Positions 10,489 to 23,002 of a stretch of DNA of 64,000 nt are shown piece after piece; within the stretch, counting starts at the first letter, position 1; every line of letters starts with the position of its first letter. The notes beneath the pieces were generated by a model. The model saw only the letters and a program-made list of their open reading frames with translations. It made no database searches and was not told the origin of the DNA. The DNA is taken from positions 2,251,001 to 2,315,000 of the forward strand of contig NZ_CP088262.1 of assembly GCF_021117365.1 (NCBI RefSeq), in the 5' to 3' direction. The stretch is from Nocardioides sp. cx-173 (lineage in GTDB: Bacteria > Actinomycetota > Actinomycetes > Propionibacteriales > Nocardioidaceae). The translations under genes were made by a program, and so were the position numbers.

Positions 10489-12153
10489 TCACTCGTTCGA
10501 GACGGTGATCAGGTTCCAGACCTCGTCCTGCACCGGACTCGGCTCGTAGCCCTCGACACCGGGCGCGAACCCGAGCGACGGCACCGGGTGCGCGATCGGC
10601 ACGCCGGGCAGGTACTCCATGACCTGGCGGTTGATCTCCTCGTAGAGCGGGGTCTGCTCCTCGACCGTCGGGATCCCGCGCGCCTCGTCGAGGCCCTGGA
10701 AGATCTCGGCGTTCTTGAAGCCCCACTCGTTGGACTCCTGGCCGAAGAAGACGCCGAGGAAGTTGTCGGTGTCGTTGTAGTCACCGGTCCAGCCGAGCAG
10801 GTGGATGCCGTGCTTGTCGGTGCCCTGGATCTTCTCCAGGTAGTCCGGGTCCCACTGGTCCGCGGTGGGCGTGACCTTCAGGCCGACGGCCTGGAGCTGG
10901 GTCCGGATGATGTTGAAGGTGCCCTCCGGGTCCGGCATGTACGGGCGCGAGACCCCGGTCGGGTAGTTGAACTCGATGGTGGCGCCGGCGGCACCGGCAT
11001 CCTCCAGCAGGGACTTGGCCTTGGCCGGGTCGTAGTCGTAGGTGGTCACGTCGCTGGCGTAGCCGTTGACGACCTCGGGGATGAACTGCGTGGCCGCCTC
11101 GGTGCCCTCGGGCATCGAGGTGCTGATGACCTCCTCGAGGTTGATCGCGTGCGCGATCGCCTGGCGCACCCGCAGGTCGTCCAGCGGCTTCTGCTTCTGG
11201 TTCATGCCCAGGTAGAGCACGTTGAAGGCGGGCCGGTTCTCGATCTGCATGCCCGCCTTCTCGAGGGGGCCCAGGTCGGCGGGGCCGACGAGGTCGAAGC
11301 CGTCGATCTCCCCGTTGGTCAGCGCGTCCGCGCGGGCCTTCGGGTCGTCGATCGCGACCACGATCGCCTTGTCGATCTTGGCCTTCTCGCCCCAGTAGTC
11401 GTCGTTGCGCGCGAGGGTGACGTTCTCCTCGCGGTTCCAGGCCTCGAAGACGAACGGGCCGGTGCCGGTCGGGTGCGCGGTGGAGTACTCGGTGTTGCGC
11501 GGGTTCTCGGCGGCGTCGTCCTGGAACTCCTCGAGGGCCGAGGGGCTCTGCATCGAGAAGGCAGGAAGCGACAGGGCCGCGATGAAGCCGGCGAAGGGCT
11601 TCTTCAGGACGATCGTCGCCGCCGCGTCGCCGTCGGCGGTGCACGAGTCGTAGACCGCGGCCTTGGCGTTCTCACCGGTGGCGAAGCCGCGGAACAGTGC
11701 CCCGTAGTAGTAGGTGAGGTCCTCGGTCTGCGCCGTCTCGGGCACGTTGTACCAACGGTCGAAGTTGGCGCACACCGCCTCGGCGTTGAAGTCGGTGCCG
11801 TCGTGGAACTTCACGCCGGTCTCGAGATCGAAGGTGTAGGAGAGACCGTCGTCGGACACCTCCCAGCTCTTGGCGAGCAGTGGCGCGGGGTCGGCCGTGC
11901 CCGGCACGGTGCCGACCAGACCCTCGAAGATCTGCCGCGCCACGCGGAAGCTCTCGCCGTCGGAGACGAAGAACGGGTCGAGCGCCACCGGCTCGGCCGA
12001 CCCGGCGAAGACGAACGTGCCCCCGGCCTCGCCCTCGCCGCCACCTCCGTCCCCGTTGTCGCGGTCGCTCTCCGCGCATCCGGCGAGGACGAGCGACCCC
12101 GCAACCAGGCCGGCGAGAGCGCCGGCTCGTAGACGATTCCTCTTGGTCCGCAC
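10489..12153 (-). CDS. Peptide ABC transporter substrate-binding lipoprotein (family 5)
   Basis: A 554-residue extracytoplasmic solute-binding protein that should capture peptides or similar oligomers for the downstream permease. The first 25 residues form a signal peptide ending in the lipobox LAGC, so the mature protein is lipid-anchored at Cys; an acidic Gly-rich linker follows. The SBP_bac_5 fold spans the rest. GTG 12153 has GAGGTGA four bases upstream. It is the first gene of the operon, so its upstream region (12154-12380) should hold the promoter, although I could not fix a hexamer pair. Confidence 0.95.
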   Translation of the reverse strand: MRTKRNRLRAGALAGLVAGSLVLAGCAESDRDNGDGGGGEGEAGGTFVFAGSAEPVALDPFFVSDGESFRVARQIFEGLVGTVPGTADPAPLLAKSWEVSDDGLSYTFDLETGVKFHDGTDFNAEAVCANFDRWYNVPETAQTEDLTYYYGALFRGFATGENAKAAVYDSCTADGDAAATIVLKKPFAGFIAALSLPAFSMQSPSALEEFQDDAAENPRNTEYSTAHPTGTGPFVFEAWNREENVTLARNDDYWGEKAKIDKAIVVAIDDPKARADALTNGEIDGFDLVGPADLGPLEKAGMQIENRPAFNVLYLGMNQKQKPLDDLRVRQAIAHAINLEEVISTSMPEGTEAATQFIPEVVNGYASDVTTYDYDPAKAKSLLEDAGAAGATIEFNYPTGVSRPYMPDPEGTFNIIRTQLQAVGLKVTPTADQWDPDYLEKIQGTDKHGIHLLGWTGDYNDTDNFLGVFFGQESNEWGFKNAEIFQGLDEARGIPTVEEQTPLYEEINRQVMEYLPGVPIAHPVPSLGFAPGVEGYEPSPVQDEVWNLITVSNE

Positions 12154-12382
12154 GATTCACCTCATGGTCGACACGTTCTCGCAGAGCCCCGGATACTGCC
12201 GTGCTCGTAGAGCGAACGCAGGGGAACATACTCGGCCGCCGACCCCGATGGCTACCGGACGTACCGCGGCCGATGGTCGCGAATTGGCAACGATCTGAAC
12301 TCGAGTCGCCCTCCCACGGGCAGCCTTACACCATCATGACCTCGCGGCGAAGGCCTCTCGTGGGGTCGCAGGCGCCGGGACG

Positions 12383-13093
12383 CTACCCGCGCGCTGAGCC
12401 CGCCAGGCTCCACTCGTGCGACGGTCGGCCCACCAGGTCGACCAGCGACGACAGGAAGACTCGCCCTGGCCCGGCCGGCACCTCCACGTGGTTGGGGACG
12501 ACCAGCACCGTGCAGCCGGCCGCCTCGCCGGACGTGGCTCCGGTGGCGGAGTCCTCGACGGCCAGGCAGTCCGAGGGCTCGACGCCGAGCGCCGCGGCGG
12601 CCGTGAGATAGGGCTCGGGGTGCGGCTTGCCGTGGCGGACCTGGTCGCCCGTGACCACGACGTCGAAGGTGTCGTCCGGCAGCTGGTCGAGGATGGGCTC
12701 GACGAATCGCGTGTAGGACATCGTGACGAGGGCGCAAGGCACGCCCTCGGCGCGCAGCTCGGCCAGGAGCTCGCGCGCACCGGGACGCCATGGCACCTCG
12801 CCGCGCACCCGGCCCACGACCCCGTCGAGCAACCGCTCCACGATCTCCTCCGCGGTGAGCGGCAGGCCGAGCTCCTCGCGCATGTAGCGTCCCGACGACA
12901 GCAGGTCGTTGCCCACGAGCCGCATCGCGTGCTCGTGGCTCCACGTCGCCCCGAACTCTGCGGCGAGCGCATACTCCGCGTCGATCCAGTACGGCTCGGT
13001 GTCGACCAGCGTCCCGTCCATGTCCCAGAGCACGGCCTGGGGAGTCCAGCCGGTAGCGTCCGGTGCCGCATCCGTCTCGGCGGCCTGTTCCAC
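12383..13093 (-). CDS. HAD-superfamily (subclass IA) hydrolase, phosphoglycolate/phosphoglucomutase-like
   Basis: A 236-residue cytosolic phosphatase or phosphomutase. Motif I is DMDGTLVDTEP about 20 residues in, motif II is VTMSYT, motif III is the K of HGKPHPEPY, and motif IV is AVEDSATG; all catalytic Asp residues are present. The cap is the small helical type used on sugar phosphates or phosphoglycolate. The substrate is unknown. GTG 13093 is chosen because CATTCT (13106-13101) lies seven bases upstream and no other start fits, so a leaderless message is likely. Such genes commonly sit near metH in actinobacteria; here an exporter gene intervenes. Confidence 0.88.
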   Translation of the reverse strand: MEQAAETDAAPDATGWTPQAVLWDMDGTLVDTEPYWIDAEYALAAEFGATWSHEHAMRLVGNDLLSSGRYMREELGLPLTAEEIVERLLDGVVGRVRGEVPWRPGARELLAELRAEGVPCALVTMSYTRFVEPILDQLPDDTFDVVVTGDQVRHGKPHPEPYLTAAAALGVEPSDCLAVEDSATGATSGEAAGCTVLVVPNHVEVPAGPGRVFLSSLVDLVGRPSHEWSLAGSARG

Positions 13094-13254
13094 GGTGCTC
13101 AGAATGCTCTCCCCTTCGGTGACTCCTGGACGACGTCGGTCTCCAGTATCGGCTCTGCAGGGCGTGGTCGCACATCGGCGCTGCTGCTGCCCTCGCAGTG
13201 GCAAGCGACCTGGCCGCCGAGGCGCTCCTTGCGGCTTCTCCACCACGGCCCAGC

Positions 13255-15330
13255 TCAGCCGGAGGCTGGACCTCCGACTCGATGGTCGGCGCCAGCCGCC
13301 GCGCGCGGCGGACTCGGCTCGTGCTCGGACCGCTCCACCACGATCCGCTGGGCGACCGATGCCACAGCCTGCCGGACACCCTCCGGCGTCTGGTCGTCCA
13401 TGCCCTCGAGATGCGCCAGGATCCACTCCGCCAGGTCGTCTCGCAGCCGGCCGACGGCCCGGAGGCCGCGTGCGCTGAGCACGAGGTCGTGCAGGTCGCC
13501 CTCGATGAAACCCTGGTCGGCCACGCGGCGGAAGACCGGCTCCAGGACCGCCGGCGGGAGGCTCCGCGACCCGGCTATCCGGGCGATATCGGCGGTGCGC
13601 CTCGAGGAGGTCAGCCCGTAGATCTGGACCAGGGCCCAGATGCCTGCCGCATCGAGGTCCGGCGTGCCGGCCTCGAGCACCTCCAGGACCCGGTCGCCCT
13701 CGCGGCCGTGGAGCAGGCGCGCGATCCGGCGGGACAGGAGCTCCTCGCTGGGTAGCGCCTCCGGCGCGCCGAAGCCCGACCCGAGGTCGCTCGCCCCGTG
13801 CGCCAGGCTGTCGACCAGATGCACCTGCGGAAGCAGCAGTGCGAGGACGAACGCGACCAGCGCCACGGGGGCGGCCCACAGGAACACCTGACTGAGCGCG
13901 TCGGCGTACGCGTCGACGATGGGGGCGATGACGCTGTCCTTGAGCCTGTGGAGCGCGCTCGGGGTGGCCAGTTCGGCGGAGGTGACACCGGGGCTCTTGG
14001 CGATGGCCGCGGGAAGCCGGTCACTGAGGAAGTTGGCGTAGAGGGTCCCGAAGATGGCGGCGCCGAAGGCACTGCCCATGGTGCGGAAGAAGGTGACGCC
14101 CGACGTCGCGACCCCGAGCTCGGCGTAGGGCACCGAGCCCTGCACGATGATCGTGAGCACCTGCATGCTCAACCCGATGCCCAAGCCGAGGACGAACAGG
14201 TAGAGCGAGGACAGCGCCAGCGGGGTCGACGCATCCATGCGTGAGAGCAGGGCCAGCCCGACCGCCATGACCAGGCTGCCCACCACGGGGAAGACCTTGT
14301 AGCGCCCGGTCTTGCTCACGATGTTGCCGCTGAGGATCGCCGTGAGGAGCAGGCCGAGCACCAAGGGCAGCATCCGCATCCCGGAGTCGGTGGCCGAGAC
14401 GCCCTCGACGTACTGGAAGAACGTGGGCAGGAACGTCATCGCACCGAGCATCGTGAAGCCGACGACGAAGCTCAGGGCGCAACAGTCGGCGAACACCCGC
14501 GACCGGAACAGCCGCATGGGCAAGATCGGCTCCGTCGCCCGTCTTTCGATGAGCACGAACACGGCGAGCACCGCGAGGCCGCCGACGATCAGGCCCACGA
14601 TCTGCCATGACCCCCAGCCGTAGGTGGTGCCGCCCAGGCTGGTCGCGAGCACGAGCATCGAGGCACCCAGCGCGACGGTGGCCATGCCGGCGTAGTCGAT
14701 GCGATGGCGGGCTCCGCCGGGGATGTGGGGAATGGTGAAGCGGGCCGCGACGATGACGACCGCGGCGAGCGGCACGTTCACGTAGAAGCACCAGCGCCAG
14801 CTGGCGCTGTCGGTGAGCACCCCACCCAGGAGCGGGCCGATGACCGTGGCGACCCCGAAGACCGCGCCGAGGGCTCCCTGGAACTTGCCGCGCTCACGAA
14901 GGGGGATGATGTCGGCGATCAGGGCGGTCGCGGTGACCGTGAGCCCCCCGGCCCCGATCCCCTGGACCGCGCGGGACGCGATGAGCCAGACCATGCCCTC
15001 CGAGAGCCCACAGAGCGCGGAGCCGAGGATGAACACGGTGACGCTGAGCTGGAACAGGAGCTTGCGCCCGAACTGGTCGCCGAACTTGCCGACGATGGCC
15101 GTCACCGCAGTCTGCGCCAGCAGGTAGGACGTCACCACCCAGGAGACGTGGTTGCCCCCGCCCAGGTCACCGACGATCGTCGGCAGGGCCGTGGAGACGA
15201 TCGTCCCGTCCAGTGCGGCCAGCAGCATCCCCATGCCGATGGTCGCGAACGCCATGGTCCGGGCCCGCCCGGTGAGGGCGACCGGCCGCGACGCAGTCTC
15301 CGGGTCAGTGGGAGCCGTGGCGACAGACAT
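13255..15330 (-). CDS. DHA2-type (EmrB/QacA) MFS drug exporter with long C-terminal cytoplasmic domain
   Basis: A 691-residue proton-driven multidrug exporter with 14 predicted helices over about residues 25-520. The loop 2-3 motif appears as GKFGDQFGRK and the helix 5 antiporter motif as VIGPLLGGVL. Unlike the usual roughly 500-residue protein, it carries about 165 extra soluble residues after the last helix, predicted helical and ending in Pro/Ala-rich sequence. The tail includes a segment like a winged-helix or MarR-like repeat (VFRRVADQGFIEGDLHDLVLS). ATG 15330 has GAGGAGG upstream. It lies between metH and the HAD gene. Confidence 0.92.
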   Translation of the reverse strand: MSVATAPTDPETASRPVALTGRARTMAFATIGMGMLLAALDGTIVSTALPTIVGDLGGGNHVSWVVTSYLLAQTAVTAIVGKFGDQFGRKLLFQLSVTVFILGSALCGLSEGMVWLIASRAVQGIGAGGLTVTATALIADIIPLRERGKFQGALGAVFGVATVIGPLLGGVLTDSASWRWCFYVNVPLAAVVIVAARFTIPHIPGGARHRIDYAGMATVALGASMLVLATSLGGTTYGWGSWQIVGLIVGGLAVLAVFVLIERRATEPILPMRLFRSRVFADCCALSFVVGFTMLGAMTFLPTFFQYVEGVSATDSGMRMLPLVLGLLLTAILSGNIVSKTGRYKVFPVVGSLVMAVGLALLSRMDASTPLALSSLYLFVLGLGIGLSMQVLTIIVQGSVPYAELGVATSGVTFFRTMGSAFGAAIFGTLYANFLSDRLPAAIAKSPGVTSAELATPSALHRLKDSVIAPIVDAYADALSQVFLWAAPVALVAFVLALLLPQVHLVDSLAHGASDLGSGFGAPEALPSEELLSRRIARLLHGREGDRVLEVLEAGTPDLDAAGIWALVQIYGLTSSRRTADIARIAGSRSLPPAVLEPVFRRVADQGFIEGDLHDLVLSARGLRAVGRLRDDLAEWILAHLEGMDDQTPEGVRQAVASVAQRIVVERSEHEPSPPRAAAGADHRVGGPASG

Positions 15331-15437
15331 CGAGCCTCCTCGAGATGGCGACGCTCGAAGTCTTCGCCTGCGCCGACGTCGTGAGAAGGGTCCTTCGCCC
15401 CTGTCCCGCGACACAGGCTCGCCGCGGGCGGCCTGGC

Positions 15438-19175
<3,738 letters not shown>

Positions 19176-19197
19176 GGGACTCCTCTCGGGCTCGTTC

Positions 19198-19250
19198 GGC
19201 GCCCGGGTGGCACCGCTCCTCCAGGGTAGGAGCGCGTCCACCGGCTGGAC
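19198..19250 (-). promoter_or_regulatory. Structured 5' leader of metH (three abutting hairpins)
   Basis: In the metH transcript three stem-loops follow one another: GTCCA-GCCGG-TGGAC (19250-19236), GCTCCT-ACCCTGG-AGGAGC (19233-19215) and GGTGCC-ACCCG-GGCGCC with one G-U pair (19214-19198). The last ends 22 bases before the GTG and about 12 before the ribosome-binding site. Such density suggests a riboswitch or attenuator responding to SAM, SAH or cobalamin. I cannot match it confidently to a known class, although AACCC before hairpin 1 and GGTGCCA in hairpin 3 faintly recall SAM-I. Confidence 0.4.
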
Positions 19251-19387
19251 TGGGTTTCCGAATGGTGACACCGGGCGCGGAGCGCGGTGAAATCCTCGTC
19301 GGTCCCAGCGCACGTCGCTCCGCGCGCATTCCCGTCGGGTGTGCTGGTCGGCCGGAGAGCCTCGCGGTCGGCGACTAGGCTTTCGAC

Positions 19388-20248
19388 GTGATCGAGATCG
19401 AGGACGCCCCCGAGCTGGTGGACCCCATTGTGATCGCCGCCTTCGAGGGTTGGAACGACGCGGCGGATGCCGCGTCCGGGGTGGTGGACCACCTGATGTC
19501 CGTGTGGCACGCGCGGGTGGTGGGTGCCGTCGATCCGGAGGACTTCTACGACTTCCAGGTCAACCGCCCGCAGGTCGGTACCGACGAGCACGGCTACCGG
19601 CGCCTGACCTGGCCCAGCACCCAGATCGCCGTGGCGTCCCCGCCCGACCTCGACCGCGACGTGATCCTGATCCGCGGCATCGAGCCCAGCATGCGGTGGC
19701 GTCAGTTCTGCGCCGAGCTCCTGGCCGCGATCGACGAGCTCGGCGGCGAGCTCGTCGTCACTCTCGGCGCCCTGCTCGCGGACTCCCCCCACACCCGACC
19801 GATCCCGGTCACCGGAACCGCCACGGAGCCCGAGCTGGTCGACCGGCTCAAGCTGGAGCAGTCGACGTACGAGGGCCCGACCGGGATCGTCGGCGTCTTC
19901 CAGGACGCCTGCGCCAAGCTCGACGTCCCCGCGGTGTCGTACTGGGCGGCCGTCCCCCACTACGTCGCCCAGCCGCCGTGCCCGAAGGCCACGCTGGCCC
20001 TCCTCGGCCAGCTCGAGGACCTGCTCGAGGTCAGCATCCCGCTCGGGGACCTGCCGGAGGACGCCCGTGCCTGGGAGCGCGGCGTCGACGAGCTCGCCGA
20101 GGAGGACGAGGACGTCGCCGACTACGTCCGCAGCCTCGAAGAGACCCGGGACACCGCCGACCTGCCCGAGGCGTCCGGCGAGGCCATCGCCCGCGAGTTC
20201 GAGCGCTACCTCAAGCGCCGCGGTGGCGACGAAGCCGGCCCTGGCTGA
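19388..20248 (+). CDS. PAC2 family protein
   Basis: A 286-residue protein of the PAC2 (proteasome assembly chaperone 2-like) family, cytosolic, function in bacteria unresolved. The N-terminal [13 protein letters not shown] and the central [13 protein letters not shown] are typical of the actinobacterial branch (M. tuberculosis Rv2125, next to metH). The last 60 residues are acidic and charged. GTG 19388 follows TAGGCT (19376-19381) and six bases with no Shine-Dalgarno, so a leaderless mRNA is likely. Whether it has any link to the proteasome gene 17 kb away is not shown. Confidence 0.92.
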   Translation: MIEIEDAPELVDPIVIAAFEGWNDAADAASGVVDHLMSVWHARVVGAVDPEDFYDFQVNRPQVGTDEHGYRRLTWPSTQIAVASPPDLDRDVILIRGIEPSMRWRQFCAELLAAIDELGGELVVTLGALLADSPHTRPIPVTGTATEPELVDRLKLEQSTYEGPTGIVGVFQDACAKLDVPAVSYWAAVPHYVAQPPCPKATLALLGQLEDLLEVSIPLGDLPEDARAWERGVDELAEEDEDVADYVRSLEETRDTADLPEASGEAIAREFERYLKRRGGDEAGPG

Positions 20249-20269
20249 TCGCGCCTGCCGGGTGTCGCA

Positions 20270-20336
20270 CCTGCGGTTTGGTCACAAACCGCAGGTTCTC
20301 GCCGCCCGGATCTGCGGTTTGTGACCAAACCGCAGG
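20270..20336. repeat. Paired-hairpin 41-bp element, copy 4
   Basis: Left core at 20275-20290, right core at 20316-20331, 41 bp apart. Each half alone is a perfect 10-bp stem CTGCGGTTTG/CAAACCGCAG around a GTCA or TGAC loop, the best small hairpins of the set. It sits between the convergent PAC2 and mshC stops, 21 and 22 bp from them. Confidence 0.9.
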
Positions 20337-20358
20337 GTCCGCGACCCAGGCCGGCCCC

Positions 20359-21597
20359 TCAGAGCGACAGGCCGAGCGCGGCGTCGAGCAGCGCCAGCAT
20401 GGTCATGGCAGCGTCCGGGTCGCTGGTGTCGGCCAGGCCGTCGGTGCCGAGGGTGGCGGCGGCCCACGCGTCGACCGCAGCGGCGGCGCGGGGCGCGTCG
20501 AGGTCGTCAGCGAGTGCTGCCAGGACCTCCGTCACGACGGGGCCGGCGGGGGCACCGGCGCCGAGCGAGATCGCCTTGCGCCAGGACGTGACCGTGTCGA
20601 CGGAGTCCCACAGCTCCGCGTCGGTCCACTCCCAGTCGGAGCGGTAGTGGTGGCGCAGCAGCGCGAGGCGGATGCCCATCGGGTCGACGTCACTGTTGCG
20701 CAGCGCGGAGACGAAGACCAGGTTGCCGAGCGACTTGGACATCTTCTCGCCGTCGTAGGCGACCATCCCGGCGTGGGCGTAGACCTGCGCGAAGGGCGTG
20801 CCGGGCACGGCGACCTGAGCGTGGCCGGCGCACATCTCGTGGTGGGGGAAGACCAGGTCGGAGCCGCCGCCCTGGACGTCGAACGCACCGCCGAGGTGGT
20901 GCATGGCGATCGCGGCGCACTCGATGTGCCAGCCAGGACGACCCGGCCCGAACGGGCTGTCCCACTTGGGCTCACCGGGCCGCTCCCCGCGCCAGAGGAC
21001 ACAGTCCAGGGGGTCGCGCTTGCCGGCTCGCTCCGGGTCACCGCCGCGCTCGCCGAAGATGCGCAGCATGGTCTCGCGGTCGTAGCCCGACTCCTGACCG
21101 AAGGCCGGGTCGGCGGTCACGGAGAAGTACACGTCGCTGTCGACGCGGTACGTCGCCCCGGCGGCCTCGAGCCGCTCGATGAGCGCCACCGCCAGGGGGA
21201 TCGACTCCACCGCCCCCACCAGGTGGTCGGGCGGGAGGACGCGCAGGGCGGTCATGTCCTGGCGGAACAGCTCGGTCTCGCGCTCGGCGAGCTCGACCCA
21301 GTCGACGCCGACCTTCGTGGCGCGCTCCAGGAGCGGGTCGTCGACGTCCGTGACGTTCTCGACGAAGCTGACCTCGTGGCCGGCGTTGCGCCAGGCGCGG
21401 TTGAGCAGGTCGAACGCCACGTACGTCGCCGCGTGGCCGAGGTGGGTGGCGTCGTAGGGCGTGATGCCGCAGACGTAGAGGCGCGCCGGCCCGTCGGGGG
21501 TGGTCGTGACCCGGGCACCGGTGGCGGTGTCGTGCAGCGCCACGGGCGGACCCACCTCGGGCAGGGTCGGGACCTCGGGGGCGCTCCAGGCTCGCAT
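20359..21597 (-). CDS. mshC: L-cysteine:1D-myo-inosityl 2-amino-2-deoxy-alpha-D-glucopyranoside ligase
   Basis: Third dedicated enzyme of mycothiol synthesis, joining cysteine to GlcN-Ins with ATP. The 412-residue class I tRNA-synthetase fold is related to CysRS. It shows the zinc ligand in YVCGITPYD, the adenylation motif THLGHA near 52, zinc ligands in WHIECAA and FPHHEM, and the KMSKS loop at about 284. It lacks the CysRS anticodon domain, which separates MshC from CysS. ATG 21597 has TAGGCT (21609-21604) six bases upstream, giving it its own leaderless promoter despite the neighbouring gene 22 bp upstream. It shows that the host makes mycothiol. Confidence 0.96.
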   Translation of the reverse strand: MRAWSAPEVPTLPEVGPPVALHDTATGARVTTTPDGPARLYVCGITPYDATHLGHAATYVAFDLLNRAWRNAGHEVSFVENVTDVDDPLLERATKVGVDWVELAERETELFRQDMTALRVLPPDHLVGAVESIPLAVALIERLEAAGATYRVDSDVYFSVTADPAFGQESGYDRETMLRIFGERGGDPERAGKRDPLDCVLWRGERPGEPKWDSPFGPGRPGWHIECAAIAMHHLGGAFDVQGGGSDLVFPHHEMCAGHAQVAVPGTPFAQVYAHAGMVAYDGEKMSKSLGNLVFVSALRNSDVDPMGIRLALLRHHYRSDWEWTDAELWDSVDTVTSWRKAISLGAGAPAGPVVTEVLAALADDLDAPRAAAAVDAWAAATLGTDGLADTSDPDAAMTMLALLDAALGLSL

Positions 21598-21619
21598 GGC
21601 GCCAGCCTAGTAGGGCTGG

Positions 21620-22411
21620 TCAGAAGGGCGGCCACGGGATGGCAGGCCAGTCGCTGCTCGACAGCGGGAGGTGCCCGGTGTTGACCAGGCGGCGACACCG
21701 GCGGTCGAAGGCCTCGATCTCCTGGTCGGTCAGGTGCTGTGCCAGCGCCTCGCCCAGACCACCGCGGAGCTCGGCGCGCAGGCGGCGCACGACCCGGTCC
21801 TCCTCGTCAGTCAGCGCCTCGCCCTGCCATCCCCACAGGACGGTCCGCAGCTTGTGCTCGTGATGGAAGGCGATGCCGTGGTCCACGCCGTAGCGGTGCC
21901 CATCGCTCATCGCCAGCACGTGGCCGCCCTTGCGGTCGGCGTTGTTGACCACGACGTCGAACACCGCCATGCGCCGTAGCGCCACGGTGTCCTCGTGGAT
22001 GAGCGAGACCCCCTGCTCCCGCCCGTCGAGCCCGTCGAAGACGTGGAGCCAGCCGTCCGGCACCTGACCTTCCGGGACCAGGGTGACCGCCTCCTGCTTC
22101 TCGTCCGGCTCCTGCCAGAGCTGGCACATGCCGAGACCGTGCGGCCCCTCGCGCAGCCAGGTGTGCGGCACGACGTCCCAGCCGGTGGCCTCGGAGACCA
22201 GGTACGCCGCCACCTCGCGGCCGGCCAGGTGGCCGTCGGGGAAGTCCCACAGCGGCCGCTCCCCCGCGATGGGCTTGTAGACGACGGTGGTCTCGCCGAT
22301 CTGACCGAGGAAGGTCGCGTTGGAGGCCGGCATGATCCGCCCCTGCAGAGTGAGCTCCCCGTCGGGCTCGAACGCCGGCCTGGGAGCCGGGTCGGGCACG
22401 GCCTGGGTCAC
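21620..22411 (-). CDS. SCO1664 family protein (PI3/4-kinase-like fold)
   Basis: A 263-residue conserved actinobacterial protein with a kinase-like core. VVYKP near residue 43 is the ATP lysine strand, VVNNADRKGGH near 155 resembles the catalytic loop, and YGVDHGIAFH resembles the metal-binding DHG motif of PI4K/HipA-like enzymes. Activity and substrate are not established. GTG 22411 overlaps the DUF3090 stop as GTGA, so the two are coupled. The arrangement with DUF3090, a histidine phosphatase and mshC is conserved across actinobacteria (M. tuberculosis Rv2130c-Rv2135c), suggesting a shared role. Confidence 0.88.
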   Translation of the reverse strand: MTQAVPDPAPRPAFEPDGELTLQGRIMPASNATFLGQIGETTVVYKPIAGERPLWDFPDGHLAGREVAAYLVSEATGWDVVPHTWLREGPHGLGMCQLWQEPDEKQEAVTLVPEGQVPDGWLHVFDGLDGREQGVSLIHEDTVALRRMAVFDVVVNNADRKGGHVLAMSDGHRYGVDHGIAFHHEHKLRTVLWGWQGEALTDEEDRVVRRLRAELRGGLGEALAQHLTDQEIEAFDRRCRRLVNTGHLPLSSSDWPAIPWPPF

Positions 22412-22992
22412 GGGTCCCGCCTGCGGAACCCGTTGGCGCGCACGCAGAGGTGGCCGTCGGGGTCCATCGGGTTGCCGCAGAAGGGGCAGCTCGGGCGGCC
22501 GGCGTCCAGCACCTGCGCGGCCCGCTTGACGAACGCCCGGGCGTGACCGGCGTCGATCCGCACGACGAAGACCTCCTCCGGCTCGGGCTCCTCGAAGTCC
22601 ACGTCCTCCTCCGCCTGGTCCGGGGTCACGACGGCGGCCTCGGAGAAGGGGAACACCTCGATCACGATCTTCTGGTCGGAGGGGTCCCAGGACAGGGTCA
22701 TGGTTCCGGCGCGGAACTCCTCCTCGATCGGCTGCTCCAGGGGGTGGGTGTCCTCGAGGCCCAGCGGTGCCACGGCCGGGATGACGCCCGCGGCCGTGTC
22801 ACTGGCCATCACCTCGTCGAGCAGCTCGTCGACGCGCTCGGCCAGGGCGGCTACCTGCTGCTTCTCCAGCGCGATGCTGGTGAGTCGGACGCCGCTGCGC
22901 GCCTGGAGGAAGAAGGTGCGCGATCCCGGGGGTCCGACCGTGCCCGCGACGAAGCGCTCGGGCGGGTCGAATCCGTGCATGATCGGTGCCAT
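22408..22992 (-). CDS. DUF3090 family protein with C-terminal zinc-ribbon-like motif
   Basis: A 194-residue conserved protein of unknown function. The N-terminus carries FDPPERFVAG, and the C-terminus CPFCGNPMDPDGHLC is a likely zinc-binding C-x2-C...H-x-C site. The start is ATG 22992, with TAGGGT (23005-23000) seven bases upstream and no ribosome-binding site, so it is probably leaderless. Unusually, that hexamer contains the TAG stop codon (23005-23003) of the upstream phosphatase gene. Coupled to the SCO1664 gene by a 4-bp overlap. Confidence 0.9.
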   Translation of the reverse strand: MAPIMHGFDPPERFVAGTVGPPGSRTFFLQARSGVRLTSIALEKQQVAALAERVDELLDEVMASDTAAGVIPAVAPLGLEDTHPLEQPIEEEFRAGTMTLSWDPSDQKIVIEVFPFSEAAVVTPDQAEEDVDFEEPEPEEVFVVRIDAGHARAFVKRAAQVLDAGRPSCPFCGNPMDPDGHLCVRANGFRRRDP

Positions 22993-23002
22993 GCCGACCA
23001 CC

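Noticed and set aside
19198..19250. A confident SAM-I or SAM-IV riboswitch call at metH
   Set aside because: AACCC and GGTGCCA fragments are suggestive, but the order and pairing of the canonical P1-P4 helices cannot be built; I kept only a generic structured-leader call.
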